From Chitinophaga pinensis (GTDB taxonomy: Bacteria; Bacteroidota; Bacteroidia; UBA7662): a stretch of DNA of 64,000 nucleotides. The notes under the pieces are model-generated. The model made no database searches. It saw only the letters and a program-made list of their open reading frames with translations, and was not told where the DNA came from. A program made the position numbers and the translations under genes. The stretch covers positions 468,634 through 532,633 of the forward strand of contig CAMCHJ010000001.1 of NCBI GenBank assembly GCA_945874665.1, given 5' to 3'. Shown piece after piece: positions 8,589 through 16,744 of this stretch; within the stretch, counting starts at the first letter, position 1, and each line of letters opens with the position of its first letter.

Positions 8589-9059
8589 TTGGAAACCACC
8601 CTCCTGGTAATCGCTTTTGTATTGGCCACAGCAGGTCTTTTAGGTAGTTTTTTGCCGATTTTGCCAGGACCGCCACTTGCGTTCTTAGGGTTGGCGGTGC
8701 TTTGGTTTACCGAACAATACCAACCGAGTGCTGAGCTGTTGGGCATGCACCTTTTTGCGGCCACAGGCATTACTTTGCTCGATTATTATGTGCCCATTTA
8801 CGGCACTAAGCGTTTTGGCGGCACACCGGCAGGGACAAGAGGGGCAACGGTGGGCTTGGTAATCGGGCTTTTTTTAGGGCCTTTGGGGATTATCGCTGGG
8901 CCATTTGTGGGTGCGTTGCTCGCCGAAATAATGGCAGGAACCCCTTCAAACCGTGCTTTTAAGTCTGCACTGGGTGCTTTCATGGGATTTGTTGCTGGGG
9001 TATTTATGAAACTTGCCTATGCAGTTGTAGTGTTTTACCATATTTTTCAAAAGCTTTAA
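8589..9059 (+). CDS. DUF456 family membrane protein
   Basis: The 156-residue protein has four to five hydrophobic, glycine- and proline-rich segments, including GSFLPILPGPPLAFLG near residues 18-33 and a second glycine-rich half with FLGPLGIIAGPFVGALLAE, the pattern of DUF456 proteins. The function of the family is unknown. The start is a TTG at 8589. It is divergent from the flippase and followed by a lipoprotein operon after 72 bp, with no sign that it belongs to either. Confidence 0.85.
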   Translation: METTLLVIAFVLATAGLLGSFLPILPGPPLAFLGLAVLWFTEQYQPSAELLGMHLFAATGITLLDYYVPIYGTKRFGGTPAGTRGATVGLVIGLFLGPLGIIAGPFVGALLAEIMAGTPSNRAFKSALGAFMGFVAGVFMKLAYAVVVFYHIFQKL

Positions 9060-9131
9060 GCTTTTTGGTACAATACTTGTTTTGCTCAATGCATCTAAAT
9101 TAAAACCCAAATATCTAACTTAGTCAGACTT

Positions 9132-10532
9132 ATGTCACTCTCTCTCAAACCGCTGCTGCTTCTGCTTCTTGCCACTGCGCTTCTCGCTTGTTCGCCAAGT
9201 CGCAGTTTCACGAAGCAGGGTAAAAAGTTAGCTACTGCAGGTTTGCACGACGAAGCCAGTTTGGCATTTATGCAGGCTTTGGGCCACGATCGCGCTAACA
9301 TTGATGCGCGGGTGGGTTTGCGTTTATCTGGTCAACAGGCTTTAAATACGTATTTAGATCGGTTTTTTAGGTCGCACGGACAGCAGCAATATAAAGAATC
9401 GGTGTACGCCTACCGCAAGGCCGATCAATTTTACGTGAGTGTAACGGCGCTCAATATCGACTTAGAATTCCCCCCATATTACAAACAGAACTACGAAGAG
9501 GACCTGGCCATTTATTTGGAAGGCATGTATGTGGAAGGTCAAGGACACCTCAAAGCCAAACGCTTTACGGAGGCAGAAGCACTCTTTAATGAAATCAACA
9601 CTTTGCGGCCAGGTTATAAAGATGTAGGCAATTTGAAAATGATGTCAAAAATCATTCCTGCCTACGTTGCGGGCCAACTCGCTTTTGAAGCGGAGCAATA
9701 TCGAAAGGCCTACAATCATTTTAATGATGTTTTTGCGCTCAATCCCAATCACGAAGACGTGGCTGCTTTGCGACGTGTGGCTAAAGAGCGTGCCACCCTT
9801 ACCATTGCGGTGATGCCTTTCGAAAATAGCCTTTCTTACGCTTATGCTACCAATATCACCTCCTTTGTAGTAAGCGAGCTGTCGAAAGCCAACAATGAGT
9901 TTTTGGTGCTAATTGACCGTGAGCACACCGATAAAATCATCAAAGAGCAGAAGTTTAACCTCGCTTTTGGGAGTGATGAAGGCAGCAGCATGCGCGTAGG
10001 GGAGTTGATGGGTGCCAAGCTGATTCTCACCGGGCGTTTGCTCGACTTAGGCATTATCAATCCCGAGTTACAGCAAAAAGAAAAGACGGGCTACGAGTCA
10101 TACATCGAAAAAGTGTATAACGCTGAGAAAAAACGCACCGAAAACATCACGCGCTATCGCAAAGTAATGTACACCGAGTTTGGCGGGGCCAGTTCGGTAC
10201 GCATGAAAGTGCAATACCAGCTCATCAATGCCGAAACAGGTAAAATATTGCTTTCAGATGTTTTTGTGGAGGCGGAGCGCGATGAAGTGGCTTACATCAG
10301 TTACGATGGCAATGCCCGCAATTTGTTTGCTGGGGTTTGGAGATCGCGCAACGAAATCCACTCCTCTGACAGGGTTTACCAGAGTTTTGCCGAAAAGCGC
10401 AAGGTAGACGAGTTGCTCAGCGGCAAGCGCGATTTTAGACCGATGAACAATATGCTTATCGATGTACAAGGCCGCATCAGCAGCAAACTCACCCAGCAAG
10501 TGGTACAGTACGAAATACAACGCGGCCAATGA
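9132..10532 (+). CDS. TPR lipoprotein with CsgG-like domain
   Basis: The 466-residue protein starts with a lipoprotein signal peptide (lipobox LLAC, cysteine 20). Residues about 25-215 look like tetratricopeptide-type helices. Residues about 220-400 resemble the CsgG fold: LTIAVMPFENS, then FVVSELSKAN, LVLIDREH, MGAKLILTGRLLDLG and a later strand rich region. CsgG proteins act in outer-membrane secretion of curli or in related envelope functions, but no curlin gene is present here. The stop overlaps the next gene as ATGA (10529-10532), making a three-lipoprotein operon. Function is not established. Confidence 0.82.
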   Translation: MSLSLKPLLLLLLATALLACSPSRSFTKQGKKLATAGLHDEASLAFMQALGHDRANIDARVGLRLSGQQALNTYLDRFFRSHGQQQYKESVYAYRKADQFYVSVTALNIDLEFPPYYKQNYEEDLAIYLEGMYVEGQGHLKAKRFTEAEALFNEINTLRPGYKDVGNLKMMSKIIPAYVAGQLAFEAEQYRKAYNHFNDVFALNPNHEDVAALRRVAKERATLTIAVMPFENSLSYAYATNITSFVVSELSKANNEFLVLIDREHTDKIIKEQKFNLAFGSDEGSSMRVGELMGAKLILTGRLLDLGIINPELQQKEKTGYESYIEKVYNAEKKRTENITRYRKVMYTEFGGASSVRMKVQYQLINAETGKILLSDVFVEAERDEVAYISYDGNARNLFAGVWRSRNEIHSSDRVYQSFAEKRKVDELLSGKRDFRPMNNMLIDVQGRISSKLTQQVVQYEIQRGQ

Positions 10533-11908
10533 AAAAGCTCTCCTACCTAGTGCTTTTGCTCACCCTTGCGGCTTGTGCACCTAAAACCAAGCCAGTGGTG
10601 CAGCAGCCTGAACCGCGACCCAGCTGGGTACTGCAGCGCCCGATTGAGCCAGGGTACTATACAGGCATTGGGGTGGTGCGTAAAAACAATGGGGACTTCG
10701 ATCACCTGGAGCAGGCTAAAAAAAATGCCTTCAATGACTTGGTATCCCAGATACAAGTAACGGTACAAGCCAACTCCATTCAATCGCAATTAGAGCGCAA
10801 CCGCGAGTTCAGCGATGAGTTCCGGTCCTTTACCCGCCTCACCTCTAACGTGGCCATAGAAGATTATGAGCTGGTAAACAGCTGGCAAAACGAAACTGAA
10901 TATTGGGTGTATTACCGGTTGTCGACGGCCAGCTACCGCGAGCAAAAGGAGCGCCGCATGCGGGCGGCCATCGATCAAAGCATAAACGCGATGAGTCGCG
11001 CCAAAAATGCAGAGCAGGCGGGTAATTTGATGGAGGCGTACGACTTTTACTTCCGCGCGTTGGAGGCTGTGAAGGTATATGTGGGGGAACCTTTGAGTTA
11101 CGAAACGGGCGGTAGTCAGCATTTTTTAGGCAATGACTTATTGTCGGCCATCAATCAACTATCCCGCAACATCGCCATCCGCGTAAATGTAAGCAACGTA
11201 AAAACCCGTGTGGGGATGACGGTTCCAGAAGAATTGCTCATCAGCGTGGCCCACCCGCGGGTGAATGGCAAGCCTGCCGCAAATTTTCCGCTTAAAATCT
11301 ACTTCACCCAAGGTGCTGGCACAATAATTGGTAACAGCGTAACAGATAAGGATGGAGTTTGCCGCATTCGCATTGCTAACATCACTGCACGAGACGCGTT
11401 GCAGGAATTATTGATAGAACCAGATTTAGAAGGCTTACTCGCAAACGACCCGGCGCGGCAAATGTGGCTCAAGATCATCGATCCACAGTCGCTCCCCCGC
11501 GAAAAGGTGATTATCGAAGTCAGTCGGCCCGTACTCCACGTTTTAGGCAACGAGCGGCAGTTTGGCAATGAACGTCAAGTCAACCTCCTCCAAGGAGCGG
11601 CCAAGCAACGCCTTTCAAAAGAAGGCATCCGCTTTTCGGAACGCAGCGAAGCGGTTGATTACCGGTTGGTGATAGAGTCGAACACCCGACAAGGCGGCGT
11701 GGCCAATGGCATGTACACCGCCCTGTTAGATGTAAAAATAGTGCTGATTGATGCGCAGGGCAACGAAAAGTATGCGCAAACCCTGAGTGGCATTCGCGGC
11801 GTACAACTCGATTACCCACGAGCAGCCGAAGCAGCTTACCGCAGGGCGGCCGAAGACCTGGAATTAACCGTGATACCAAAAATGTTAAACGTAATTTATA
11901 ACCTTTAA
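10529..11908 (+). CDS. LPP20-family lipoprotein with Ig-like insert
   Basis: The 459-residue protein has a lipobox (LAAC, cysteine 16) and then the LPP20 pattern: PSWVLQRP, YYTGIGVV and a helix AKKNAFNDLVSQIQV (about 68-82). Residues about 225-300 look like a beta-sandwich with conserved SVTDKDG, a carboxypeptidase-regulatory or Big-like module. The C-terminal part repeats an LPP20/FlgT-like layout (LSKEGIRF, YRLVIES, AYRRAAEDL). It is coupled to the CsgG-like gene by a 4-nt overlap. LPP20 and CsgG-like lipoproteins occur together in flagellar H-ring and curli-related systems elsewhere; the role here is unknown. Confidence 0.8.
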   Translation: MKKLSYLVLLLTLAACAPKTKPVVQQPEPRPSWVLQRPIEPGYYTGIGVVRKNNGDFDHLEQAKKNAFNDLVSQIQVTVQANSIQSQLERNREFSDEFRSFTRLTSNVAIEDYELVNSWQNETEYWVYYRLSTASYREQKERRMRAAIDQSINAMSRAKNAEQAGNLMEAYDFYFRALEAVKVYVGEPLSYETGGSQHFLGNDLLSAINQLSRNIAIRVNVSNVKTRVGMTVPEELLISVAHPRVNGKPAANFPLKIYFTQGAGTIIGNSVTDKDGVCRIRIANITARDALQELLIEPDLEGLLANDPARQMWLKIIDPQSLPREKVIIEVSRPVLHVLGNERQFGNERQVNLLQGAAKQRLSKEGIRFSERSEAVDYRLVIESNTRQGGVANGMYTALLDVKIVLIDAQGNEKYAQTLSGIRGVQLDYPRAAEAAYRRAAEDLELTVIPKMLNVIYNL

Positions 11909-11920
11909 ATTAACCAAACC

Positions 11921-12517
11921 ATGAAACGCATTACCCTCCTCAAAAGCAGCTTGGTTCTCCTCGCGCTTACCCTCACCCTCGCCGGCACCAGCTGTAAGAG
12001 CAAGAAAAAGGCCGAAGTAATCACGCCTTCCTCACAAGGTGAAATTGAAGTAAAACTATATTGCTCTGGCGATGAATATTTCAGTACCGCAGAACAGTTT
12101 CGCGCCAATGCCGTAGGTGAAAGCATGGACCAAAACACAGCCAAGCGCAAGGCCCTCAACGAGGCCCGCACGCAGTTGGCATCTTCTATCCAAACCACCA
12201 TCAAAGCCACCACCGACAACTACGTAAACTCGCGCGAGTTCAACAACAAAGAAGAAGTGTTGGAGCGTTTTGAGTCCTTAAGCCGTGAAGTTGTAAACCA
12301 ACAGCTCAATGGCACCCGCACCATTTGCGAGCGCCTCACCAAAACCCCACAGGGTACGTTTAAGTCGTATGTGGCCATTGAACTAGGCGGTGAAGACTTC
12401 CTCAAGAGCATGAACGACCGTTTGAGCAAAGACGAGCGGCTGCGCATCGATTACGATTATGAAAAGTTCAAAGAGACCTTCGACAAGGAAATGGACAAGT
12501 TCGAAAAAGGCCGCTGA
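11921..12517 (+). CDS. Short LPP20-like lipoprotein
   Basis: The 198-residue protein has a signal peptide with lipobox AGTSC (cysteine 25) followed by a lysine-rich linker. The rest is strongly helical and charged, with AKRKALNEARTQLASSIQ (about 71-88), the same helix type seen in the LPP20 domain of the preceding gene, which suggests a duplicated, shortened relative. It is the last gene of the triad, 12 nt after the second, and is followed by a strong hairpin terminator. It probably works with the two upstream lipoproteins at the outer membrane. Confidence 0.75.
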   Translation: MKRITLLKSSLVLLALTLTLAGTSCKSKKKAEVITPSSQGEIEVKLYCSGDEYFSTAEQFRANAVGESMDQNTAKRKALNEARTQLASSIQTTIKATTDNYVNSREFNNKEEVLERFESLSREVVNQQLNGTRTICERLTKTPQGTFKSYVAIELGGEDFLKSMNDRLSKDERLRIDYDYEKFKETFDKEMDKFEKGR

Positions 12518-12527
12518 GCCATTTTTT

Positions 12528-12568
12528 AAGCAAAAAAGCAGTTGATTTTCAGCTGCTTTTTTGCTTTT
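12528..12568 (+). terminator. Rho-independent terminator of the lipoprotein operon
   Basis: A 14-bp perfect stem, AAGCAAAAAAGCAG at 12528-12541 with CTGCTTTTTTGCTT at 12553-12566, encloses an 11-nt loop. It ends 10 nt after the last lipoprotein stop. The stem itself supplies the U-run. Confidence 0.85.
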
Positions 12569-12863
12569 AAGCTGCCAAGTGGAGGCTTCATTTCTCCTCA
12601 CGCCAGATGTTGGCGATGGAAAGGAGGGGATTTAACGGGAGGACTGGCCTCCCTCTTCCACAAGCCCTTTGTGGCTTTATCGAACGTGCGATAGCAGTGA
12701 TGTGATTAAAACGGTCAGCTCCGTTTATTGAACACAGAAAATCAAAACGACATGCGCTGCCCACGGGCTTACGATTCGATGGACGCCAGGAGCGGCCACA
12801 GCCAAGTGCGAAGTACTTTGGGCGATGGCAGTACTTTCGCCATTTTTTTTGGTGCTTTAAACG
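12569..12863 (+). other. Hairpin-rich intergenic region, candidate structured RNA
   Basis: No convincing coding frame is present. Perfect short-loop inverted repeats follow each other: CGCCA/TGGCG (12601-12615), GGGAGG/CCTCCC (12637-12653), CCACAA/TTGTGG (12658-12674), TATCG/CGATA (12678-12693) and AAACGG/CCGTTT (12709-12726). They end in a terminator-like hairpin with a T-run at 12808-12850. The T-run orientation favours transcription on the plus strand. No similarity to RNase P, tmRNA, SRP or 6S RNA cores was recognised. It could be a small RNA, a long 3' UTR or chance. Confidence 0.4.
12808..12850 (+). terminator. Terminator-like hairpin upstream of 12876 gene
   Basis: GCGAAGTACT (12808-12817) pairs with AGTACTTTCGC (12830-12840), ten base pairs with one bulged T and a 12-nt loop. 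It is followed by CA and eight T residues (12843-12850). It lies 150 nt or more beyond any upstream stop other than the operon terminator, so it may end a separate transcript. Confidence 0.65.
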
Positions 12864-12871
12864 TATTTTTG
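12864..12871 (+). promoter_or_regulatory. -7 box TATTTTTG, 4 nt before ATG
   Basis: The box matches the Bacteroidota -7 consensus TAnnTTTG and ends 4 nt before the ATG at 12876, which would place transcription start at or beside the start codon and give a leaderless mRNA. No clear -33 box is at ideal spacing. Confidence 0.55.
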
Positions 12872-12875
12872 CTGC

Positions 12876-13406
12876 ATGGAAGCGCAACAAACCCTCCTTT
12901 ACGGGATCATAGAAGATAATTTGGTACTGGCCCCTGAGGCGGAGGCAATGGCTCAGGCAAGACTTTGGCATGCGATTAAAAATGCGGAGACTTGGCAGGA
13001 CTTCATCGATTTTACATCTCAGGAGACTTTCGATGCACTCATGCTCGAAATACTAGAGGTTTTGGGTCACGAGGCGCTGTACACGCAGTATTTGATGGGG
13101 GAAGATTTAAGCAGCTACATCACCAATTTGTATTTGCCGCTGCCAGAAGATGCCTTTAGCACAGACCTCCTACCTGGCTTTGAAGAAGGGACCTATATGC
13201 CTGTTTTCGCGCAAGAAATGATCGCATGGCTGCCCGAAGATTTGCAGGAGCATTTGGGTCAAATAGACCGCCATCCCATCCACGAGTTCATCTACCGTAT
13301 TGAGCCTGACAAAGCTGAAATGGTGGTTCAAACCCTTGCCGCAGCTGGTTTTGAGGTAAAGCTCAACCAGGAATTGATGGAGCAGGCGCATGGCTTGACC
13401 GATTAG
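12876..13406 (+). CDS. Hypothetical acidic protein
   Basis: The 176-residue protein has no signal peptide or membrane segment and is strongly acidic with many Leu, Glu and Asp residues, suggesting a soluble helical cytoplasmic protein. I recognise no family. The segment EFIYRIEPDKAEMVVQTLA near residues 139-157 suggests a small alpha/beta element at the end. A -7 box immediately upstream supports the ATG. Its 3' end overlaps the convergent MFS transporter gene by 44 nt. Confidence 0.65.
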   Translation: MEAQQTLLYGIIEDNLVLAPEAEAMAQARLWHAIKNAETWQDFIDFTSQETFDALMLEILEVLGHEALYTQYLMGEDLSSYITNLYLPLPEDAFSTDLLPGFEEGTYMPVFAQEMIAWLPEDLQEHLGQIDRHPIHEFIYRIEPDKAEMVVQTLAAAGFEVKLNQELMEQAHGLTD

Positions 13407-14625
13407 CGCGCTTGCTCAGCACCCAAGTCAATACCAACCAAGAGGCTGCAATAAACAACGCTGCGCCGTAAATCGGCATGCGGATGTCGAGGCCTACAAT
13501 CACGCCCCCAATCAAAGGCGGCAGCATCTGCGCTACGGCGTTTACCGACTGATTGATTCCCAGTATTTCGCCTTGGATGCTCGGTCCTGCCAAATTTGAC
13601 ACCGTAGCTGTGATGTTTGGCGACGAAAGGCCTTGAAAAATGCTGATAAACGGCAACACCAAAAACAGCTGCCAGCTTACGTTCGGAACCAACAAAAGCA
13701 ACATCGCTACCGCCAACAAGGGAAGTGAAAAACGTAAAACTTGGGGTGCGGTGAATCGTTTTGACACGGGACGAATGAAAACACCTTGTGTAAGTGCTAT
13801 CCAAATGCCCATATAGCCAAACAACTGCCCAATATCGGCCTCTCGGTAGTCGAAATTTTCGATTAAATAAACCTGAATAAACTGGGTAAAGAACGTGAAG
13901 CCGAAAATGAATAAAAACGAGACGGCAAAAATACTGCGCAGACTTTCGTTGGTGAAGGCCGTTCGGATGTTGCGAAAGCCCGTGGTAAAATTGAGCGAGC
14001 GGTTGACCTTTGCGCCAATGGTCTCTCTAAATCGGAAGTAGATAAGCGCCAAATTAACTACGGCTAAGCCGGCCGAAAACCAAAAGGGGGTGGCATAGGT
14101 GAACCAGCTTACGAGCTCGTTGTTGGCCAATTGTCCGCCTAAAAACGGCCCAATCACAAATCCAATCCCAAAAGCAGCGCCTACCATCCCAAAGTTTTTG
14201 CTTTTATCCTCCGGTTTGCTGATGTCGGCCAGTGACGAATAAATAACCGCCAAATTACCGGCACAAAAACCATTGAGCATCCGGCCAGCAAACAACATCC
14301 AAGTGGCACCAAGCTCAATGCCGCTACCAATGATGAGGTAACCCACAGTGGTGCCGATGATGGAGCCAAAAAGCACTTTTTTACGTCCCAATTTGTCGCT
14401 GAGCGCCCCCAGGAAGCTCGAGCCGAAAAACTGCATGAGGGAGAAGCTCGAAATGAGCACGCCCATCAGTATGGTTCGCTGCTGAAAACTATAATGGTCG
14501 GGTAGCAAATGGCGCTCTACATCTAAAAACAAGGGCGCAATGATGGGTATGATGATACCCACCCCAAGCAAATCGAGGAAAGTGGTAAAAAAGATGATGC
14601 CGAGTTGGCTCTTAGGCGGGGCCAT
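13363..14625 (-). CDS. MFS transporter, TetA/multidrug-like
   Basis: The 420-residue protein has twelve predicted membrane segments and MFS motif A, LGALSDKLGRKK (72-83), in the loop after the second helix, with motif C-like glycine spacing in helix 5 (AFGIGFVIGPFLGG). These features place it with the drug:H+ antiporter-1 group. The substrate is unknown. It starts three bases after the psd stop and is probably co-transcribed with psd. Its end overlaps the convergent hypothetical gene by 44 nt. Confidence 0.88.
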   Translation of the reverse strand: MAPPKSQLGIIFFTTFLDLLGVGIIIPIIAPLFLDVERHLLPDHYSFQQRTILMGVLISSFSLMQFFGSSFLGALSDKLGRKKVLFGSIIGTTVGYLIIGSGIELGATWMLFAGRMLNGFCAGNLAVIYSSLADISKPEDKSKNFGMVGAAFGIGFVIGPFLGGQLANNELVSWFTYATPFWFSAGLAVVNLALIYFRFRETIGAKVNRSLNFTTGFRNIRTAFTNESLRSIFAVSFLFIFGFTFFTQFIQVYLIENFDYREADIGQLFGYMGIWIALTQGVFIRPVSKRFTAPQVLRFSLPLLAVAMLLLLVPNVSWQLFLVLPFISIFQGLSSPNITATVSNLAGPSIQGEILGINQSVNAVAQMLPPLIGGVIVGLDIRMPIYGAALFIAASWLVLTWVLSKRANRSSHAPAPSIPG

Positions 14626-14628
14626 TTT

Positions 14629-15285
14629 TTATTCGAAAGTAGCCAAAACGGTTTCGCCTCCGCGCACTTTATCGTTGATGTTCACATTTACTTTGGTACC
14701 CACAGGTAAAAAGATGTCGATGCGACTACCAAATTTGATGAAGCCGTACTCTTGTCCTTGCACCACCGGATCGCCCTCTTTGATATACCAACGGATGCGG
14801 CGTGCCACTGCACCAGCAATTTGGCGGTAGAGCACGGGAATGCCCGCTTCATTTTCGACTACCACTGTGGTGCGCTCGTTGAGCGTGGAGGACTTGGGAT
14901 GCCAAGCTACCAGGTACTTGCCTGGATGGTATTTAAAAAACTTCACCGTCCCAGTTACTGGGTTGCGGTTTACGTGCACGTTGAGCGGTGACATAAAAAT
15001 ACTCAACTGTAAGCGCTTGCCCTTGAAGTATTCGGGCTCCTCCACGTCTTCAATAATTACCATTTTGCCGTCGGCAGGGGCAATTACGTGCATCGGATTA
15101 ACAACCGTGCTGCGGGTTGGGTTGCGGAAAAATTGCACCACCAACACCACCATGGTAAGGATGACCAGGTAGCCAGCGGCTGAAATAATTTTGTACTGGC
15201 CGAGAAAATGGTTCACGACCCAAGCCAGCACACCTGCAAGTAACAGGGTGGTGGCAATGATGGTATAGCCTTCGCGATGTATCAT
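14629..15285 (-). CDS. psd: Phosphatidylserine decarboxylase proenzyme, short type
   Basis: The enzyme converts phosphatidylserine to phosphatidylethanolamine at the inner membrane. The 218-residue protein has two N-terminal membrane segments, APADG (69-73), MSPLNVHVNR (98-107) with the conserved histidine, and IKFGSR (183-188). The family cleaves itself between Gly186 and Ser187 to form the pyruvoyl cofactor. The length and the GSR site are typical of the short bacterial/archaeal type. It precedes the MFS gene and lies just after the glutamate dehydrogenase terminator. CdsA, an earlier step of the pathway, is encoded 1.5 kb upstream on the same strand. Confidence 0.93.
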   Translation of the reverse strand: MIHREGYTIIATTLLLAGVLAWVVNHFLGQYKIISAAGYLVILTMVVLVVQFFRNPTRSTVVNPMHVIAPADGKMVIIEDVEEPEYFKGKRLQLSIFMSPLNVHVNRNPVTGTVKFFKYHPGKYLVAWHPKSSTLNERTTVVVENEAGIPVLYRQIAGAVARRIRWYIKEGDPVVQGQEYGFIKFGSRIDIFLPVGTKVNVNINDKVRGGETVLATFE

Positions 15286-15311
15286 AAAAAAAGCCGCGCT
15301 TTTTGCGCGGC
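15285..15311 (-). terminator. Rho-independent terminator of glutamate dehydrogenase gene
   Basis: On the minus strand GCCGCGC (15311-15305) pairs with GCGCGGC (15299-15293) around a 5-nt A-rich loop, followed by a T-run (15292-15285). The T-run touches the psd start codon, so psd transcription beyond it must come from read-through or a promoter in this stretch. Confidence 0.85.
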
Positions 15312-15347
15312 CTCAAATTTCGTGTTTTGTATTGAAAGCACCAGCAA

Positions 15348-16619
15348 TTAAATGCCGCCACGTAATAAGGTTACTTGCGCAACCTTGTCGATGGCCACCA
15401 CGTAAGCCGCGATGCGCATGCTGCAGTTGTGCTGCAAGCTGGCTTGGTATACTTGCTCAAACGACTCTTTCATGTTGCGGTCGGCACGGCGGTTTACGCG
15501 CTCCTCAGTCCAGAAATAGCCCAAACGGTTTTGCACCCACTCAAAATAAGAGACAGTTACACCACCAGCGTTGGCCAAAATATCAGGTACTACCATGATG
15601 CCTTTTTCGTGCAAAATATCGTCGGCGGAGGCGGAAACAGGACCATTGGCACCTTCTACAATCAACTTCGCCTTGATGCGCGCCGCATTGTGCTTGGTGA
15701 TTTGGTCTTCCATGGCCGCAGGTACCAAAACATCTACATCTAATTCAAGCAATTGGTCGTTGCTGATTTTTTCAGCACCTGGGAAGCCGTCGAGCTGACC
15801 TTTGTTCGCCTTGCTGTAAGCAATGGCTTCGTCTACATTGATGCCGTTGGGATTGTAATAGCCACCGGTTACGTCGCTAATGGCCAAAATTTTCAAGCCT
15901 TGCTGCTCAATGAGCTTGGCCGAAATACTGCCTACGTTGCCAAATCCTTGCACAGCGCAGGTAGATTTGAATGGATTTAAGCCCATTTTTAACATGGCTG
16001 AGCGCGTGGCTACCATTACACCGCGACCAGTAGCTTCCACACGACCTTTAGAGCCGCCCATTACCAAAGGCTTTCCGGTTACAACGGCTGGCGAACTGTA
16101 ACCCACCAATTTGCTGTATTGGTCCATGAGCCAGGCCATTTCGCGGGGACCAGTACCCATATCGGGCGCTGGAATATCCTTTTCGGGACCAAATACGTCG
16201 ATCATCGCACGGGTGTAAGCACGGGTGAGGCGCTCCACTTCGTTAGCCGACATGCTGCGCGGGTCACATTTGATGCCACCTTTGCCACCCCCGAAAGGGA
16301 TGTTCGATACGGCACACTTCCAAGTCATCCAAGCGGCCAAAGCCTTTACTTCGTCGAGGTGCACATCCATCGAATAACGGATACCGCCTTTGGCAGGACC
16401 GAGGTTGATGTTGTGTACCACTCGGAAGCCTTCGAAAACTTCGATGTGACCGTCGTCCATGGTAACAGGGAGACTTACGATGACCTGTTTGGCGGGCGAT
16501 TTGAGTACATTATACAAGCCTGCATCGAGGTTGAGGATTTTGGCTGCGATGTCGAAGCGCGACATCATGGAATCGAATGGATTCTCGGCCACTTTTTGGT
16601 TTTCAGCGTTTGCTGACAT
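15348..16619 (-). CDS. Glutamate dehydrogenase (Glu/Leu/Phe/Val dehydrogenase family)
   Basis: The 423-residue enzyme interconverts glutamate and 2-oxoglutarate with NAD(P) in the cytoplasm. It has the substrate segment KGGIRYS (77-83), the catalytic-lysine motif GGGKGG (110-115), PAPDMGTG, and the Rossmann motif QGFGNVGS near 223-230. Length and motifs fit the hexameric 420-residue bacterial group; cofactor choice is not clear. It is a separate unit: its own -7 box lies at 16665-16672 and a hairpin terminator follows the stop. It sits between cdsA and psd, which would otherwise be neighbours. Confidence 0.93.
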   Translation of the reverse strand: MSANAENQKVAENPFDSMMSRFDIAAKILNLDAGLYNVLKSPAKQVIVSLPVTMDDGHIEVFEGFRVVHNINLGPAKGGIRYSMDVHLDEVKALAAWMTWKCAVSNIPFGGGKGGIKCDPRSMSANEVERLTRAYTRAMIDVFGPEKDIPAPDMGTGPREMAWLMDQYSKLVGYSSPAVVTGKPLVMGGSKGRVEATGRGVMVATRSAMLKMGLNPFKSTCAVQGFGNVGSISAKLIEQQGLKILAISDVTGGYYNPNGINVDEAIAYSKANKGQLDGFPGAEKISNDQLLELDVDVLVPAAMEDQITKHNAARIKAKLIVEGANGPVSASADDILHEKGIMVVPDILANAGGVTVSYFEWVQNRLGYFWTEERVNRRADRNMKESFEQVYQASLQHNCSMRIAAYVVAIDKVAQVTLLRGGI

Positions 16620-16664
16620 GGTACTGGTTTAGGTTAATGATTAAGAAATCGTTAAAAAACAGCT

Positions 16665-16672
16665 CAAAGTTA
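16665..16672 (-). promoter_or_regulatory. -7 box TAACTTTG of glutamate dehydrogenase
   Basis: A perfect TAnnTTTG match on the minus strand, 45 nt before the ATG at 16619. This leaves a conventional leader. Confidence 0.65.
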
Positions 16673-16744
16673 TGAATTTGCACAAGCCTTGTGGCTTCGA
16701 GCGCCTTTTTTTTATGAAATTCTAATTTGCTGATTACTTGGATT

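Noticed and set aside
12588..12971. A 127-codon minus-strand frame in the hairpin-rich region
   Set aside because: The product has no recognisable motif, overlaps the 12876 gene start and its promoter, and crosses the hairpins and the terminator.
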